Part shown: in pieces, positions 6,035 to 7,612 of the stretch
How the letters are laid out: the number at the start of each line of letters is the position of its first letter
Position numbering within the stretch: the first letter of the stretch is position 1
Origin: Candidatus Melainabacteria bacterium
GTDB lineage: Bacteria; Cyanobacteriota; Vampirovibrionia; Obscuribacterales; Obscuribacteraceae
Direction: 5' to 3'
DNA length: 7,612 nt
Assembly: GCA_016209785.1 (NCBI GenBank)
Contig: JACQVM010000198.1
Span: 1-7,612 of the forward strand
The notes under the pieces: generated by a model
The model's database searches: none
What the model saw: only the letters and a program-made list of their open reading frames with translations
What the model was told of the DNA's origin: nothing
Made by a program: the position numbers and the translations under genes

Positions 6035-7537
6035 CTACTTTCTAAACCACTCGACCGGCCGTGGATCAAGATTGATATTTATTTGCTTGACCTCAGTATA
6101 GGCATCTAGACCAAAAGTACCTAGCTCACGTCCCCAGCCACTTTGTTTGTAGCCTCCCCACGGGCATTCAGTGTAGGTGTTGTGATAAGCATTTATCCAT
6201 GTGATACCAGCTCTAAGGGCTTTGACGACTTTGGTTGCTTGGGTTATGTCATTGGTGAATACTGCTCCAGCCAGCCCATATGGAGTTCCATTGGCTAAGT
6301 AAATGGCCTCGTCTTCTGTTGTAAATTCTTGCACCACAGCTACTGGGCCAAAAATTTCTTCCTGAACAATGCGTGAGTTGGTTGTAGCACCGGTGAATAT
6401 TGTTGGGTTAACGTAATAGCCACCTTCGTATTTGCCACCCTTCGGTTGATCCCCGCCAACCTCCAACTTAGCTCCTTCAGTGCGTCCTATCTCAATGTAA
6501 TCAAGCACACGCTTTAGTTGCTGTTCACTTACCAACGGACCCATTTCAGTGTCTGGATCAAGCCCAGGACCCACCTTAATTTTTTTGCTGCGTTCAGTCA
6601 TCTTTCTGACAAACTCATTGTGGATTGACCTTTCCACAATAAAGCGCGATGCAGCAGAACAGACTTGTCCAGCATTACAATAGATACCAAACAAGGCATA
6701 ATCCACAGCAACATCCAAGTCAAAGTCTTTGAACACCACCATTGGTGACTTGCCGCCAAGCTCAAGACTAACCTTCTTTAAATTACTTGTTGCAGCCTGC
6801 ACAATAATTTTGCCTGTCTTGACACTGCCTGTGAAGGCAATCTTGTCCACTAAGGTACTGTCTGCAATTGGCTGACCAACCTTTGGACCATCACCAAGCA
6901 CTACATTGACTACACCTTGCGGTAAATCTAATTCTTGTAAAAGCTCGGCTAGAGCAATTGCAGTAAGCGGGGTGTATTCACTGGGCTTTAACACACATGT
7001 ATTGCCGGCTGCCAAGGCTGGCGCAAGTTTCCAGGCAGCCATCAGAAGGGGATAGTTCCACGGAATAATCTGTCCGCAAACGCCAATTGGTTCCCTAACA
7101 ACCGTTGTAAATGATGGAGCCGGAACGTCGACTGCTTGCCCTAATGGCTTGGTTATGAGTCCTGCGTAATAGCGAAAACAGTTGGCAGCATCAGCTATGT
7201 CATACTGTGATTCTCTTAGTGGCTTTCCAGAGTTAAGTGTTTCTAGTTGGGCTAACTCATCTGACTGGGACTCTATCTTGTCGCTAAGCTTGAAAAGAAA
7301 TTGTGCTCTTTCAGCGGCTGTAAGCTTAGGCCAAGGACCTTCGTCAAAAGCCTTACGGGCTGCTGCAATAGCTAAATCCACCTGCTTGGCATTGGCCTCG
7401 CTTACTCTTGTCAAAGGCTTTCCTGTTGCCGGGTTATACAGTTGACGCTCTGATGCGCCATCTTCAAACTTACCATTAATCCATTGTTGCCACTTGCGGT
7501 CTATCTTGACTTTTGGTGCCATTAAGATCTGCGCCAT
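6035..7537 (-). CDS. NAD(P)-dependent aldehyde dehydrogenase, betaine-aldehyde-dehydrogenase-like
   Basis: Soluble dehydrogenase that oxidises an aldehyde to its acid. The 500-residue product has the full-length ALDH fold with all key residues: IIPWNYPLL with N161, LKPSE with K184 (cofactor), FTGS (235-238), the general base E259 in LELGGKS, the catalytic C293 in NAGQVCSAASR, and EEIFGPV with E394. The blocks VCSAASR, CPWGGYKQSGWGRELG (458-473) and the end PVEWF are most like betaine aldehyde dehydrogenases (BetB/GbsA type), making glycine betaine from betaine aldehyde. Substrate cannot be fixed from sequence, and gamma-aminobutyraldehyde or other aminoaldehydes are alternatives. No choline oxidase or transporter gene adjoins it here. 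I chose the ATG at 7537 because GGAGGG lies 7 bases upstream; an in-frame upstream start at 7597 would add 20 atypical residues. Its 3' end is 109 bases from bamA, so it is probably a separate unit. Confidence 0.93.
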   Translation of the reverse strand: MAQILMAPKVKIDRKWQQWINGKFEDGASERQLYNPATGKPLTRVSEANAKQVDLAIAAARKAFDEGPWPKLTAAERAQFLFKLSDKIESQSDELAQLETLNSGKPLRESQYDIADAANCFRYYAGLITKPLGQAVDVPAPSFTTVVREPIGVCGQIIPWNYPLLMAAWKLAPALAAGNTCVLKPSEYTPLTAIALAELLQELDLPQGVVNVVLGDGPKVGQPIADSTLVDKIAFTGSVKTGKIIVQAATSNLKKVSLELGGKSPMVVFKDFDLDVAVDYALFGIYCNAGQVCSAASRFIVERSIHNEFVRKMTERSKKIKVGPGLDPDTEMGPLVSEQQLKRVLDYIEIGRTEGAKLEVGGDQPKGGKYEGGYYVNPTIFTGATTNSRIVQEEIFGPVAVVQEFTTEDEAIYLANGTPYGLAGAVFTNDITQATKVVKALRAGITWINAYHNTYTECPWGGYKQSGWGRELGTFGLDAYTEVKQININLDPRPVEWFRK

Positions 7538-7544
7538 TCTAAGA

Positions 7545-7550
7545 CCCTCC
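7545..7550 (-). promoter_or_regulatory. strong ribosome binding site deciding the dehydrogenase start
   Basis: GGAGGG on the minus strand lies 7 bases before the ATG at 7537. It is the strongest Shine-Dalgarno sequence noted in the window. It argues against the in-frame upstream start at 7597. Confidence 0.75.
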
Positions 7551-7565
7551 AGGGATTTTCCTACC

Positions 7566-7606
7566 AAGCTACAGCAAACACTGCCGCGCATACACAAAAG
7601 CTACAG
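7566..7606. repeat. pair of 9-base direct repeats upstream of the dehydrogenase
   Basis: AAGCTACAG (plus strand) occurs at 7566-7574 and again at 7598-7606, a period of 32 bases or about three helical turns. Both copies lie in the leader of the aldehyde dehydrogenase gene. They could be paired regulator sites, but a single 9-base repeat may be chance. I found no convincing -35/-10 pair in 7551-7612, so the promoter may lie beyond the right edge. Confidence 0.3.
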
Positions 7607-7612
7607 TACAAC

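Noticed and set aside
7538..7597. Twenty-residue N-terminal extension of the aldehyde dehydrogenase
   Set aside because: The extension is Cys-rich, unlike the family N-terminus, while the internal ATG at 7537 has a near-ideal GGAGGG ribosome site.

Overview
The window suggests a Gram-negative (diderm) bacterium with moderate GC (about 46-47% by eye). It holds six protein genes, all on the minus strand and packed with little intergenic space, so transcription runs from high to low coordinates. The BamA/Omp85 protein has three POTRA domains and cyanobacterial-like sequence around the POTRA/barrel junction. Together with the gene order this fits the non-photosynthetic cyanobacterial relatives (Melainabacteria/Vampirovibrionia, e.g. 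Obscuribacterales). That placement is inference from general resemblance, not from a database search.

From the right edge: a betaine-aldehyde-dehydrogenase-like NAD(P)-dependent dehydrogenase (500 aa) is complete at 6035-7537. A 109-base gap then carries a good sigma70-type promoter whose -10 lies inside a 16-base near-palindrome. Downstream of it comes an outer-membrane biogenesis cluster: bamA (barrel insertase, 656 aa), skp/ompH (periplasmic chaperone, 173 aa from the chosen start), lpxD (lipid A N-acyltransferase, 371 aa, GTG start), lpxC (lipid A deacetylase, 272 aa, TTG start), and a DUF4139 protein with a signal peptide. The last is cut by the left window edge after 394 codons; its frame has no stop codon in 1-1183, so it fills what could look like an empty 1.2 kb.

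The genes form a coherent pathway. LpxC and LpxD catalyse the second and third steps of lipid A synthesis, Skp escorts unfolded outer-membrane proteins across the periplasm, and BamA inserts them into the outer membrane. lpxD and lpxC are only 6 bases apart, and lpxC and the DUF4139 gene 27 bases apart. The skp-lpxD junction is the one place inside the cluster with RNA structure: a weak terminator-like hairpin on the skp stop codon, followed by a second hairpin.

I saw no mobile element, CRISPR array, tRNA or rRNA. There is no clear evidence of a wholly new system. The points most worth following are the DUF4139 gene as an apparent member of the bamA/lipid A operon, the palindrome over the bamA promoter, and the altered N-terminal motif of LpxC.
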